A DNA stretch of 64,000 nucleotides, from contig JAFQNL010000019.1 in NCBI GenBank assembly GCA_017395935.1, positions 211,143-275,142 of the forward strand. The letters run 5' to 3'. The stretch is from Oscillospiraceae bacterium. Its GTDB lineage: Bacteria; Bacillota; Clostridia; Oscillospirales; Oscillospiraceae. A program made the translations under genes and the position numbers. Position 1 is the first letter of the stretch. Every line of letters starts with the position of its first letter. This document shows, one piece after another, positions 41,991-52,216 of the stretch. The notes beneath the pieces are model-generated. The model searched no databases. It worked only from the letters and a program-made list of their open reading frames with translations, and was not told the origin of the DNA.

Positions 41991-43094
41991 ATGAAAAAGT
42001 TGACCATGTTAGACTATGTACGCCTGACCCCTGATGTCCTGAAGGAGAATCTGGCCCGTTCCGCTGAGCTGGTTGCTCCCCTGGTCGAAATGCTGAAGAA
42101 AAAGCCTTACCGTGTGCTCCGGATCGTAGCCTCCGGTTCCTCCAGCAACGCCTCTAACTGCGCCCGTCCCTTCCTGCGCCATATGCTGGGCATGGAAGTT
42201 CTGGTCACCACTCCCTATACCTTTACTCACCATGAACATGAGCTGCCCGATGATGAGTTGACCGTCGTTGTCTCTCAGAGCGGTTACAGCACCAACGCTC
42301 TGGATGCTCTGGATGCCATTCGTGCTGCCGGCCATCCCGCCGTAGGCCTCTGCGGCGATCTGGCCAGCGATATGAAAGATCACGCCGACGTCATTATTGA
42401 CTACGGCGTGGGTGTTGAGACTGTTGGCTATGTCACCAAGGGCGTGACCTCCTTTGTTCTCTTCCTGATGCTGTTCGCTCTGGAAGGCGCCAAGGCCCTG
42501 GGTAAGATTGACGAGGCAGAAGAGGCCAAGTGGCGCAAGGCTCTGGAAACTGCCATTGAAGGCAATATCAGCACGCTCGAGCGCACTCTGGACTATCTCA
42601 ATCAGCATTATATGGAGCTCTCCTCCATGAATGTCGTCTATCTCTGCGGCAGCGGCAGCTGCATGGGCGCTGCAATGGAAGGCGCTCTGAAGATCGCTGA
42701 AACTCTGCAGATTCCCGCCATTGCCTACGAGACCGAAGAATACGTTCACGGCCCCGAGCTGCAGATGGATCCCAACCACACCGTTTTCTTCCTGACCGGC
42801 AGCGAAGAGACCTGGGGAAAGACAACCGCTCTCTGGGAGGCTACCTGCATGGTAACCCGCCGCTCTTATCTGATCACTGCTGACCCCAATGCGCCGGAAG
42901 ATGACCGTGTATTTAAGATCGGCCCCAATGTAGAAGAGGATCTGGCTGCCCTGTACATTCTGCCCATCTTCCAGATCATCTCCTATCAGCTCACCGAGGA
43001 CAAGCACCTCTGGCACAAGCATCCCCTCTGTGTCAAGCTGGAGAACGCCGCCAGCGGCAAGAGCGCCAATTATGTACCCAAAGAGGTCATGTAA
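41991..43094 (+). CDS. Double SIS-domain sugar isomerase/deglycase-like protein
   Basis: The 367-residue protein has two phosphosugar-binding SIS domains: first with VASGSSSNASNCARPFLR and VVSQSGYSTNALDALDAIR, second with VYLCGSGSCMGAAMEGALKIAE and ETEEYVHGPELQM. This is the isomerase half of GlmS without the glutaminase. Relatives include FrlB/GfrF (fructoselysine- and glucoselysine-6-phosphate deglycases) and AgaS. Without kinase or transporter neighbours the substrate cannot be fixed. GGAGGAGAATTGGT precedes the ATG. It has its own promoter and terminator. Confidence 0.88.
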   Translation: MKKLTMLDYVRLTPDVLKENLARSAELVAPLVEMLKKKPYRVLRIVASGSSSNASNCARPFLRHMLGMEVLVTTPYTFTHHEHELPDDELTVVVSQSGYSTNALDALDAIRAAGHPAVGLCGDLASDMKDHADVIIDYGVGVETVGYVTKGVTSFVLFLMLFALEGAKALGKIDEAEEAKWRKALETAIEGNISTLERTLDYLNQHYMELSSMNVVYLCGSGSCMGAAMEGALKIAETLQIPAIAYETEEYVHGPELQMDPNHTVFFLTGSEETWGKTTALWEATCMVTRRSYLITADPNAPEDDRVFKIGPNVEEDLAALYILPIFQIISYQLTEDKHLWHKHPLCVKLENAASGKSANYVPKEVM

Positions 43095-43122
43095 CCTCCT
43101 AATCTCCTTTCACTTCTTTTCT

Positions 43123-43162
43123 AAAAGGTCGGGCACCCTTTTCGGGTGCCCGGTCACCTTTT
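43123..43162 (+). terminator. Terminator of the double-SIS gene
   Basis: GGGCACCC (43131-43138) pairs with GGGTGCCC (43144-43151), with outer AAAAGGT/ACCTTTT pairing. Confidence 0.85.
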
Positions 43163-43163
43163 A

Positions 43164-43201
43164 AATGAAAACAACGTCCGGAACGTTTGTTACGGACGTT
43201 G
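43164..43201 (-). terminator. Terminator of rnpB
   Basis: CAACGTCCG (43172-43180) pairs with CGGACGTTG (43193-43201); the minus strand continues TGTTTTCATTT. Confidence 0.75.
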
Positions 43202-43203
43202 AT

Positions 43204-43550
43204 CGCAAGTGGGCCTATAAGCCGGGTTCTGTTTTGACAGCCATCTATCTCGACCTGGCGTTGCCGTCAGGCTCAAGCCACCTCCCCGGGACGGCCGGGC
43301 CGGCCATATGTCCCTCCACGGTGTTGCTCCGGATAGAGTTTACAGGGCCGATCTGTTCCCAGTCGGCCGGTGAGCTCTTACCTCGCCTTTCCACCCTTAC
43401 CGGCATTACTGCCGGCGGTATATCTCTGTTGCACTGGTCCTGAAGTCGCCTTCGGCGGGCGTTACCCGTTATCCTTGCCCTATGGAGCCCGGACTTTCCT
43501 CATAAATAGGCCTTTCGCCCTATTCACGCGGCTGTCCAGCCCACTTGCAG
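43204..43550 (-). ncRNA. rnpB: RNase P RNA (bacterial class A type)
   Basis: The catalytic RNA of RNase P is clear on the minus strand. The 5' part reads AAGTGGGCTGGACAGCCGCG, then AGGAAAGTCCGGGCTCCATA (CR-I), ACGGGTAACGCCCGCC, CAGTGCAACAGAGATA, GGTAAGGGTGGAAAGGCG and AGAGCTCACCGG. The 3' part has AGATAGATGGCTGTC and AACAGAACCCGGCTTATAGG, ending in a copy complementary to the 5' end. The Gram-positive-like frames overlapping it are shadows. End positions are accurate to a few bases. Confidence 0.96.
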
Positions 43551-43555
43551 GGGTA

Positions 43556-43584
43556 ATTGTACCGGATTTTATATGGAATGTCAA
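43556..43584 (-). promoter_or_regulatory. Promoter of rnpB
   Basis: Minus strand TTGACA (43584-43579), 17-nt spacer, TACAAT (43561-43556), 6 nt before the RNA start. Confidence 0.85.
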
Positions 43585-43646
43585 ATGCTTTTCAGTGTCC
43601 GTCACTGACATACGTTTTTCCACGGCTGTTTTCTTACGCTAAAGCC

Positions 43647-43675
43647 TTGAATTTGGTGTTAGAAGCGCCTATAAT
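43647..43675 (+). promoter_or_regulatory. Promoter of the murD operon
   Basis: TTGAAT (43647-43652), 17-nt spacer, TATAAT (43670-43675). Confidence 0.75.
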
Positions 43676-43712
43676 AGTGGTACTTGCGCCAACGCATTTC
43701 AGGAGGTCTGCT

Positions 43713-45098
43713 ATGACGTTTGCCGAATGGCTCCTTTCCCTTAAGGACCGCACCGTTGCTATTGTGGGTATCGGTGTTTCCAATACACCGCTGATCCGTC
43801 TGCTTACCGATCATGGCGTCCATGTTACCGCCTGTGACCGGGCCAGCCGTGAACAGTTCCAAAACGACGAACTGCTTGCCGAGCTGGATGCGCGGGGTGT
43901 TGAGCTCAGAATGGGCGATACCTATCTGGACGATTTGAATCAGGACTATATCTTCCGTTCTCCCGGCATCCGGCCGGATATTCCTGCCTTTGAGGCGGCA
44001 AAAGCCCGGGGCAGCGTAATCACGTCTGAAATGGAAGTTTTCTGTCAGGTATGCCCTTGTAAAATGATCGCCGTAACCGGCTCTGACGGTAAGACTACCA
44101 CAACTACCATGATCGCAAAACTGCTGGAGGCAGAAGGACATACCGTCCATCTGGGCGGCAATATCGGCCACCCGCTTCTGGCCGAGACAGGCGATATGAA
44201 GCCGGAAGATCTGGTCGTGCTTGAGTTATCTTCTTTCCAGCTGATGACCATGCGTACTTCTCCTCAGATCGCTGTCATTACCAATCTCGCCCCCAACCAT
44301 CTTGATATGCACAAGGGCATGGAAGAGTATGTCGCGGCCAAAGAGAATATCTATCTCTGGCAGGATAAGGCCGGGAAACTCGTCCTTAACCATGACAACG
44401 AAATCACCCGTTCCTTTGCGGCTAAGGCAAAAGGCAGCGTCACCTGGTTTGCCAGATGCAGCAGCATTGACCACGGTGTCACTCTGGAAGGGGAGACCAT
44501 CGTAGTGAAGGGCGTTCGCCCTGTCCTCCCAACAGAGGAAATTCTTCTTCCCGGCGTCCATAATTGGGAAAATTATATGGCTGCCATCGCCGCTGTCGAT
44601 GGTCTTGTTTCTGACGAAACCATCCGCTCCTTCGCCGGAACTTTCGGCGGCGTAGAGCATCGGATCGAGCTGGTCCGGGAGCTGGACGGCGTCCGCTACT
44701 ATAATGACTCTATCGCCTCCAGTCCCAGCCGCACTGAGGCAGGTCTTCGCTCTTTTGATCAGAAGGTAATTCTCATCGCTGGCGGCTATGATAAACATCT
44801 GGACTATACTCCTCTGGGCCTGGAGATTGTGACCCATGTAAAGGCCCTCATACTCACCGGAGCTACCGCGCCCAAAATCCGCGCCGCTACCGAGCAGGCG
44901 CCCGGTTATGACCCCGAACATTTGCCCATCTATGATGGACTTGATTTTGAAGGCGCACTTCTTCAGGCCCGGTCGATTGCCCGACCCGGAGATATTGTGA
45001 TCCTCTCTCCCGCTTCCGCCTCGTTCGATCAGTTCAAGAACTTCATGGTACGCGGGAACACTTTTAAGGCACTGGTTCACCGGCTGCCCGAACTTTGA
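43713..45098 (+). CDS. murD: UDP-N-acetylmuramoyl-alanine:D-glutamate ligase
   Basis: MurD adds D-glutamate to the peptidoglycan precursor in the cytoplasm. The 461-residue protein has the N-terminal Rossmann-like domain (VAIVGIGVSNTPLIRLL), the ATP loop VTGSDGKTTTTTMIAK, GGNIGHPLL, LELSSFQLM, NLAPNHLDMHKGMEEY and the C-terminal YNDSIASSPSRTEAGL with LIAGGYDKHLDYTPL. ATG 43713 is 6 nt after AGGAGG; a longer frame from 43557 runs back across the promoter and is rejected. It is away from the usual dcw cluster and leads a run of peptidase genes (18 nt gap). Confidence 0.94.
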   Translation: MTFAEWLLSLKDRTVAIVGIGVSNTPLIRLLTDHGVHVTACDRASREQFQNDELLAELDARGVELRMGDTYLDDLNQDYIFRSPGIRPDIPAFEAAKARGSVITSEMEVFCQVCPCKMIAVTGSDGKTTTTTMIAKLLEAEGHTVHLGGNIGHPLLAETGDMKPEDLVVLELSSFQLMTMRTSPQIAVITNLAPNHLDMHKGMEEYVAAKENIYLWQDKAGKLVLNHDNEITRSFAAKAKGSVTWFARCSSIDHGVTLEGETIVVKGVRPVLPTEEILLPGVHNWENYMAAIAAVDGLVSDETIRSFAGTFGGVEHRIELVRELDGVRYYNDSIASSPSRTEAGLRSFDQKVILIAGGYDKHLDYTPLGLEIVTHVKALILTGATAPKIRAATEQAPGYDPEHLPIYDGLDFEGALLQARSIARPGDIVILSPASASFDQFKNFMVRGNTFKALVHRLPEL

Positions 45099-45116
45099 TT
45101 TGGAAGGACGTTAGCT

Positions 45117-46163
45117 ATGAATTACTTGGAGTGTGCAACCCGGCTCTGTCTGGCCCCCGGCCCCTCCGGCTTTGAGCGGCCCGCAGCGGCTGTAGCCGGT
45201 GATCTAATGCGTCCCTATGTGGACGAAGTGCGTACCGACCGGTTGGGTAATGTGATCGGCATTCGCCGCTGCGGCAAAGCCGGCGCGAAGAAGATCCTGC
45301 TGGATGCCCATTTGGACGAAGTAGGCATGATCGTCGCCAGTATCGAGGAAGGTTTCCTGCATATCACCCCTCTGGGCGGGATTGATCCCCGGATTCTTCA
45401 GGATCGGGAACTGACCATCCTCTCCGATCCCCCTGTGTTGGGTGTCGTCGCCGTCAAGCCTCCTCATATTATGGAAGCCGGAGAGCACAACCAGGCTACT
45501 CCCATGAAGGATCTCTGGGTTGATATCGGTATGAGTCAGGAGGAGGCTGAGAAGATTATCTCCATCGGCACTCCTGTTGTTTACCGTGAGAACATCTATC
45601 GTCTGGGCAAGGATCTCATTGCAGGCAAGAGTCTGGACGACCGTTCCTGTTTCCTGACTCTGGTGCGTGCACTGGAGATTCTGAAAGACGAGGAACTGGA
45701 TATGGATGTCGCCGTTTTGGGCTCTGCCTTTGAAGAGGTAGGCGGCTATGGTGCTATGACAGCCACCTTTGCCGAAAATCCCGACTGTGCCATTGCCACC
45801 GACGTCACTTTTGCCCGGACCAATGACGGGCCTTCCCGTGGTTGCGTCAAGCTGGGGGAAGGTCCTACTGTGGGCATCGGTTCCAATTGCAGCCGCTGGA
45901 TGGTTAACCGTCTGCGCAAGGTGGGCAAGGAGCTGGATATTAAATGGAATCCCGAGATCATGCCCGGCGAAACTGGCACCAATGGTTGGGGGATGCAGGT
46001 AGCCCGTGAAGGTATCCCTACAGCTATTGTCTCACTGCCTCTGCGCTATATGCACACCCCTATTGAGGTCGTTTCCGAAGCCGATATGGAAAAGATGGCC
46101 CAGCTGCTGGCCGGCTTTATTCGTGGACTGGGAGAGGAGGAAGCACTGTGCTCGAAGAACTGA
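45117..46163 (+). CDS. M42-family metallo-aminopeptidase (copy 1)
   Basis: The 348-residue zinc/cobalt aminopeptidase is of the TET/FrvX/YsdC family. Metal and catalytic residues are visible: LDAHLDEVGMI (His, Asp), GKSLDDRSCFL (Asp), GSAFEEVGGYGA (Glu-Glu), AIATDVTFA (Asp) and RYMHTPIEVVS (His). Such enzymes form dodecameric cages that trim short peptides in the cytoplasm. GGAAGGACG precedes the ATG. It overlaps copy 2 by 16 nt. Confidence 0.92.
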   Translation: MNYLECATRLCLAPGPSGFERPAAAVAGDLMRPYVDEVRTDRLGNVIGIRRCGKAGAKKILLDAHLDEVGMIVASIEEGFLHITPLGGIDPRILQDRELTILSDPPVLGVVAVKPPHIMEAGEHNQATPMKDLWVDIGMSQEEAEKIISIGTPVVYRENIYRLGKDLIAGKSLDDRSCFLTLVRALEILKDEELDMDVAVLGSAFEEVGGYGAMTATFAENPDCAIATDVTFARTNDGPSRGCVKLGEGPTVGIGSNCSRWMVNRLRKVGKELDIKWNPEIMPGETGTNGWGMQVAREGIPTAIVSLPLRYMHTPIEVVSEADMEKMAQLLAGFIRGLGEEEALCSKN

Positions 46164-47173
46164 AAACTCTATGCCGTCTCTCCGGTGTTTCCAGCCGGGA
46201 GGATCAGGTTCGTGACTATATCCGCGCTCAGGCGGAGCCTCACGCCGACTCCATTCGTGTCGACTCATTGGGCAACCTGATCGTATTTAAGAAGGGCAAG
46301 AAGTCCGCTCCTAATTATCTGGTTCTTGCCGCTCATATGGATGAAGTTGGTCTTATGATCGACACCATCAATGAAGACGGTACGCTTGGCTTCCAGACTG
46401 TCGGCGGAATCAACCGTAAAGTACTTCTGTCCAAGCCCGTTTATGTCGGTGAAGCCCGCCATTTGGGCGTGGTTGGCCTTAAACCCATTCATCTGACTAC
46501 AGGCGAAGAGCGCCGGGAGATTCCCAAGCTCAAGACATTCTATATTGATATTGGCGCCGAAAGTAAGGAAGAGGCGGAAAAGCTGGTAGAGCCCGGCGAT
46601 GTAGCCGTCTTCCATGACGATATTCAGCAGTTCGGCAACGGTATGCTGAAAGCAAAGGCAATTGATGACCGTGTCGGATGCGCAGTTCTGCTGGATCTGC
46701 TCCGGGAAGAGCTCCCCATGGATGTGACGTTTGTATTTACCATCCAGGAGGAGGTTGGCGCCCGCGGTGCCATCGCTGCCGGTTTCTCTGTGAAACCCAA
46801 GCTGGTTCTGGTCGTGGAAGGCACTACCGCCGCCGACCTGCCCAAGCTCAAGGGCGGTGACCGTGTCTGCGCCGCAGGCAAGGGTCCTGTTCTGCCTCTT
46901 ATGGATCGAGGCACCATTTATGACCGCGGTCTTTTCGAAATGCTGCGGGATCTGGCCGATGCCAATCATATTCCTTGGCAGACCAAGGAATATATCTCCG
47001 GAGGTACCGACGGTCAGCACTTCCAGCGCAGCCGTTCCGGCGTCCGGGTAGCCGCTATGTCAGCAGCTGTCCGTTATCTCCACGCTCCTTCCAGCGTAGC
47101 TGCCATTTCTGACTATGAAGCAATGATCAAACTGGGACGGCTGTTCATCGATGCTGTCTCCAAGGAGGTATAA
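46148..47173 (+). CDS. M42-family metallo-aminopeptidase (copy 2)
   Basis: The 341-residue paralogue has the same layout: LAAHMDEVGLMI, KAIDDRVGCAV, FTIQEEVGARGA and RYLHAPSSVAA. The metal ligand that is Asp in copies 1 and 3 is Glu here (VVEGTTAAD), which occurs in some M42 members. The start is GTG, inside copy 1, after GGAGAGGAGG, so translation is coupled. Differences between copies suggest different peptide preferences; in archaea TET homologues differ in specificity and can co-assemble. Confidence 0.92.
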   Translation: MLEELKTLCRLSGVSSREDQVRDYIRAQAEPHADSIRVDSLGNLIVFKKGKKSAPNYLVLAAHMDEVGLMIDTINEDGTLGFQTVGGINRKVLLSKPVYVGEARHLGVVGLKPIHLTTGEERREIPKLKTFYIDIGAESKEEAEKLVEPGDVAVFHDDIQQFGNGMLKAKAIDDRVGCAVLLDLLREELPMDVTFVFTIQEEVGARGAIAAGFSVKPKLVLVVEGTTAADLPKLKGGDRVCAAGKGPVLPLMDRGTIYDRGLFEMLRDLADANHIPWQTKEYISGGTDGQHFQRSRSGVRVAAMSAAVRYLHAPSSVAAISDYEAMIKLGRLFIDAVSKEV

Positions 47174-47175
47174 GC

Positions 47176-48183
47176 ATGATGGATACTTTTGCAACTCTGA
47201 GCCGTCTTTGTCAGGCTCACGGCGTTTCCGGTAACGAAGGCGAGATCAGAGAGCTGATCCGCTCTCTGGCTGCCCCCTATGCCGACGATATTCAGGACGA
47301 CGTTATGGGCAATCTGATCGTCCATAAGAGGGGTAACGGCCCCAAGCTGATGATGGCTTCTCATATGGACTCTATCGGCCTGATTGCCACCCATATCGAC
47401 GAAAAAGGCATGGTCCAGTTCGGCTGTGTCGGCGGTTTTGACGCCAGCGATCTGGTTAACCAGCTCTTCCGCTTCCAGAACGGCACCTACGCCGTCTGCA
47501 ATATGCCTGCTGATAAGTCCATCGACAAGTGCAAGATCAAGGATCTCTATCTGGACGTGGGCGCCAAAGATCAGGACGAGGCTAAGAGCATGGTCAAGGT
47601 AGGCGATACCGCCGCCTATGTAAGCCCGCTGAAGATGCTGGGCAAGAACCGGATCACTGGCTGCTATTTGGATAACCGCCTGGGCTGTCTGGCTCTGCTG
47701 CAGACGCTGGAGCAGGTCAAGAACCCTGCCAACGACCTTTACTTTGTCTTCACCACGCAGGAAGAAGTTGGTCTTCGCGGCGCTCAGACTTCCGCTTTCG
47801 CTATTGATCCTGACTATGGTCTGGCCATTGATGTCACCCTCCCTGACGATCTCCCCGGCAGCAGCCATATCTCTACCTCCGCACTTGGCAAGGGCGCTGC
47901 CATTAAGGTCATGGATTATTCTATTATCTGCCATAAGGATTTTGTCGAAAAGCTCAACGCACTGGCAAAGCAGCACGATATACTTGTCCAGCCCGATATT
48001 ATGTACGGCGGCGGCACTGATGCCGGCGTGATCCATACCACGCGCTGCGGTGTTGTCTCCGGCGGTATCTCTTTCCCCGCCCGCTATGTCCATTCTGCCG
48101 TTGAGACCTGCGATCTGACCGATCTGGATGCCTGTGTCAAGCTGATGACCGTCCTCTGCGAAACTGAGCTGGAGGCCGTATAA
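47176..48183 (+). CDS. M42-family metallo-aminopeptidase (copy 3)
   Basis: The 335-residue third paralogue has MASHMDSIGLIA, CYLDNRLGCLAL, FTTQEEVGLRGAQ, AIDVTLPDD and ARYVHSAVETCD, so all metal ligands and the catalytic Glu-Glu pair are present. It begins 2 nt after copy 2 (TAAGCATG); a second ATG follows at 47179. The three tandem genes plus the lyase downstream read as one operon with murD. Confidence 0.92.
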   Translation: MMDTFATLSRLCQAHGVSGNEGEIRELIRSLAAPYADDIQDDVMGNLIVHKRGNGPKLMMASHMDSIGLIATHIDEKGMVQFGCVGGFDASDLVNQLFRFQNGTYAVCNMPADKSIDKCKIKDLYLDVGAKDQDEAKSMVKVGDTAAYVSPLKMLGKNRITGCYLDNRLGCLALLQTLEQVKNPANDLYFVFTTQEEVGLRGAQTSAFAIDPDYGLAIDVTLPDDLPGSSHISTSALGKGAAIKVMDYSIICHKDFVEKLNALAKQHDILVQPDIMYGGGTDAGVIHTTRCGVVSGGISFPARYVHSAVETCDLTDLDACVKLMTVLCETELEAV

Positions 48184-48185
48184 GC

Positions 48186-49433
48186 ATGAGTGTGCTGGAA
48201 TTCTCTCCCCGTGTCCTTACTCTTGCCCAGCAGGCCCAGCAGGAAGTACAAGGCCAATTTGCCGCTATCGACGAGATCGCTGAGTTTAACTCCCGTAAGG
48301 TTCTGGCCGCTTTTCAGAACCATCGGGTCTCTGATGTCTGCTTTGCCGGCACCACCGGCTATGGCTACGACGATGCCGGCCGCGACTTGCTGGATAAGAT
48401 TTACGCTGATATTTTCCAGACCGAGGATGCTCTGGTCCGGATTCAGTTCGTCAACGGTACCCATGCGATCGCTTCCTGCCTTTATGGCGTTCTGGAGCCA
48501 GGGGATGTTATGCTCTCTGCAGTGGGCGCCCCTTACGATACCATTCAGGGCGTAATCGGGATTACCGGCAACTACCCTTTGAGCCTCAAGCGCTATTGTG
48601 TAGAGTACCGGGAGTGTCCGCTGAAGAATAACGCCCCTGACCCCGATATGCTGGCTGAAATGGCCGCCGATCCCAAGGTCAAGGCCGTGCTCATCCAGCG
48701 CTCTAAGGGCTACTCCACCCGGGCCTCTCTCTCCGTCGATGAGATTGGCGCACTGATTAAAGTGATCAAGGAGGTCAATCCCGGCGCGGTTTGTGTGGTT
48801 GATAACTGCTATGGCGAGTTTGTGGAAAAGACCGAACCCTCTCAGGTCGGTGCCGATCTGATCGTCGGCAGTCTGATCAAAAATCCCGGCGGCGGTCTCG
48901 CCCCTACCGGCGGCTATATCGCCGGCAAGGCAGAGTACGTTGAGCGGGCCTCCTATCGCCTTACCGTTCCCGGTATCGGCCGGGAATGCGGTTCCACGCT
49001 GGGGAACAATCGTGCTCTTTATCAGGGACTCTTTCTGGCTCCTCATACGGTAGCTCAGGCAGTCAAAACGGCCGTTTTTGCCGCCCGCATCATGGAAAAG
49101 CTGGGCTATCCCACCGAGCCGCTCTCCAGCCAGACCCGCCATGATATTATTCAGATGATCTCCCTGAACACGCCGGAAGGCGTAGAGAAGTTCTGCCGGG
49201 GTATCCAGTCCGGATCTCCTGTAGACAGTTTTGTGACGCCTGTGCCATGGGACATGCCCGGCTATGATGTTCCGGTCATTATGGCTGCCGGTGCTTTCAT
49301 TCAGGGTGCTTCTATCGAGCTTTCTGCCGACGCCCCCATGCGTGAGCCCTATACTGTTTATTTGCAGGGCGGTCTGACCTATGAATCCGGTAAGACCGGT
49401 ATCCTGCTCGCTGTTCAGGAATTGCTGAAGTGA
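48186..49433 (+). CDS. PLP-dependent Met-gamma-lyase family (aluminium resistance-type) protein
   Basis: The 415-residue fold-type I PLP enzyme is of the family often labelled cystathionine beta-lyase family protein involved in aluminium resistance. It has FAGTTGYGYDDAGRD, FVNGTHAIASCLYGVL, QRSKGYSTRASLSVDEI and the PLP lysine in VGSLIKNPGGGLAPTGGYI. The true substrate is unknown; sulfur amino acids are likely by family. It begins 2 nt after the third peptidase (TAAGCATG), suggesting amino acids released by the M42 enzymes may feed it (inference). No strong terminator follows; a short GCATAG/CTATGC hairpin lies at about 49450-49464. Confidence 0.9.
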   Translation: MSVLEFSPRVLTLAQQAQQEVQGQFAAIDEIAEFNSRKVLAAFQNHRVSDVCFAGTTGYGYDDAGRDLLDKIYADIFQTEDALVRIQFVNGTHAIASCLYGVLEPGDVMLSAVGAPYDTIQGVIGITGNYPLSLKRYCVEYRECPLKNNAPDPDMLAEMAADPKVKAVLIQRSKGYSTRASLSVDEIGALIKVIKEVNPGAVCVVDNCYGEFVEKTEPSQVGADLIVGSLIKNPGGGLAPTGGYIAGKAEYVERASYRLTVPGIGRECGSTLGNNRALYQGLFLAPHTVAQAVKTAVFAARIMEKLGYPTEPLSSQTRHDIIQMISLNTPEGVEKFCRGIQSGSPVDSFVTPVPWDMPGYDVPVIMAAGAFIQGASIELSADAPMREPYTVYLQGGLTYESGKTGILLAVQELLK

Positions 49434-49455
49434 GGGCAGGGAGAAGGCATAGTCC

Positions 49456-50106
49456 CTATGCGCCCTGAGAAAAATAGCTGTAGCTGTCCGGCACCTTGCC
49501 AAGAATCAGGCTCTCCGCCAGCGGCAGTCTGCTCTCGGCGGTAAATTCAGCAGTACCTCCAGGAATCAGTATGGTCACTTCGGTCTCTATCACGATCCAA
49601 ATCCGGTGAAGCATTTGATTGATGCCTACCTCTTCCAGTTCACTTTCCATCCGACACGCCGAAGAATAGATGCTCTCCACACGAACCGGAACGGATAGCT
49701 GAAGCTTTGTCGGAAGAGGCAGTGAGAACAGCGATGCCAGAGGAAGTGTGAGATTCTCCTCCCTGATTTCTCCGGACAGCTGCTCCAACTGCTCCCACAA
49801 TGCCGTCTGCAGTCGGCTGGCATGATCCAGATTTGCCGAAACGGCAGCCAGATTGCCAGACTTATCATAATGGAACCGGACCAACTGCTCGTAGGAGCGC
49901 AGTCCCGGCTCTGTCTGACGCAGGGCCTCTTCAGTCAGGGCGGTAATCCGGGCGGTAATCTGCGCCTCACCAGCGGCTGCTGTTACCGGCCTTAGCCGTT
50001 TTTCCGACCATCTGCATACCAATAGCAGCAGTAAAAATACCATCAGAAGGATCAAAAGCAGCCGCAAGCCGGCTGCTTTCCTTCCACTCATAGGATATGA
50101 CTTCAA
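49456..50106 (-). CDS. yunB: Sporulation protein YunB
   Basis: The family is needed for efficient sporulation in B. subtilis (mother cell, sigma-E controlled). The 216-residue protein has one N-terminal membrane helix (about 16-33, LLLILLMVFLLLLLVC) and an outer domain with ITALTEEALRQTEP, FHYDKSGNLAAVSANLDH, NLTLPLASLFSLPLP and the conserved end GGTAEFTAESRLPLAESLILG. I chose TTG 50106, 7 nt after AAGGGGG; ATG 50091 is the alternative. It is convergent with the lyase and divergent from ligA. Confidence 0.88.
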   Translation of the reverse strand: MKSYPMSGRKAAGLRLLLILLMVFLLLLLVCRWSEKRLRPVTAAAGEAQITARITALTEEALRQTEPGLRSYEQLVRFHYDKSGNLAAVSANLDHASRLQTALWEQLEQLSGEIREENLTLPLASLFSLPLPTKLQLSVPVRVESIYSSACRMESELEEVGINQMLHRIWIVIETEVTILIPGGTAEFTAESRLPLAESLILGKVPDSYSYFSQGA

Positions 50107-50170
50107 ATCGACGCCCCCTTGACTGATCTGCGGCCACACTCGCCCAAACCAGTCTATGCGTCCGGGCTGA

Positions 50171-52162
<1,992 letters not shown>

Positions 52163-52175
52163 GCGCATAAATGTT

Positions 52176-52216
52176 CAGGACCTCCCGTAAACCACGTTCG
52201 GGAGGTCCTGTTGTTA
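52176..52216. terminator. Bidirectional terminator between ligA and blaR1
   Basis: CAGGACCTCCCG (52176-52187) pairs with CGGGAGGTCCTG (52199-52210), then TTGTTATT. Confidence 0.8.

Noticed and set aside
43180-43193. GAACGTTTGTTA as a LexA box
   Set aside because: It is the loop of the rnpB terminator, not at a promoter.
43165-43642. Short plus-strand frames in the 43.2-43.6 kb region
   Set aside because: They overlap RNase P RNA, which is on the minus strand.
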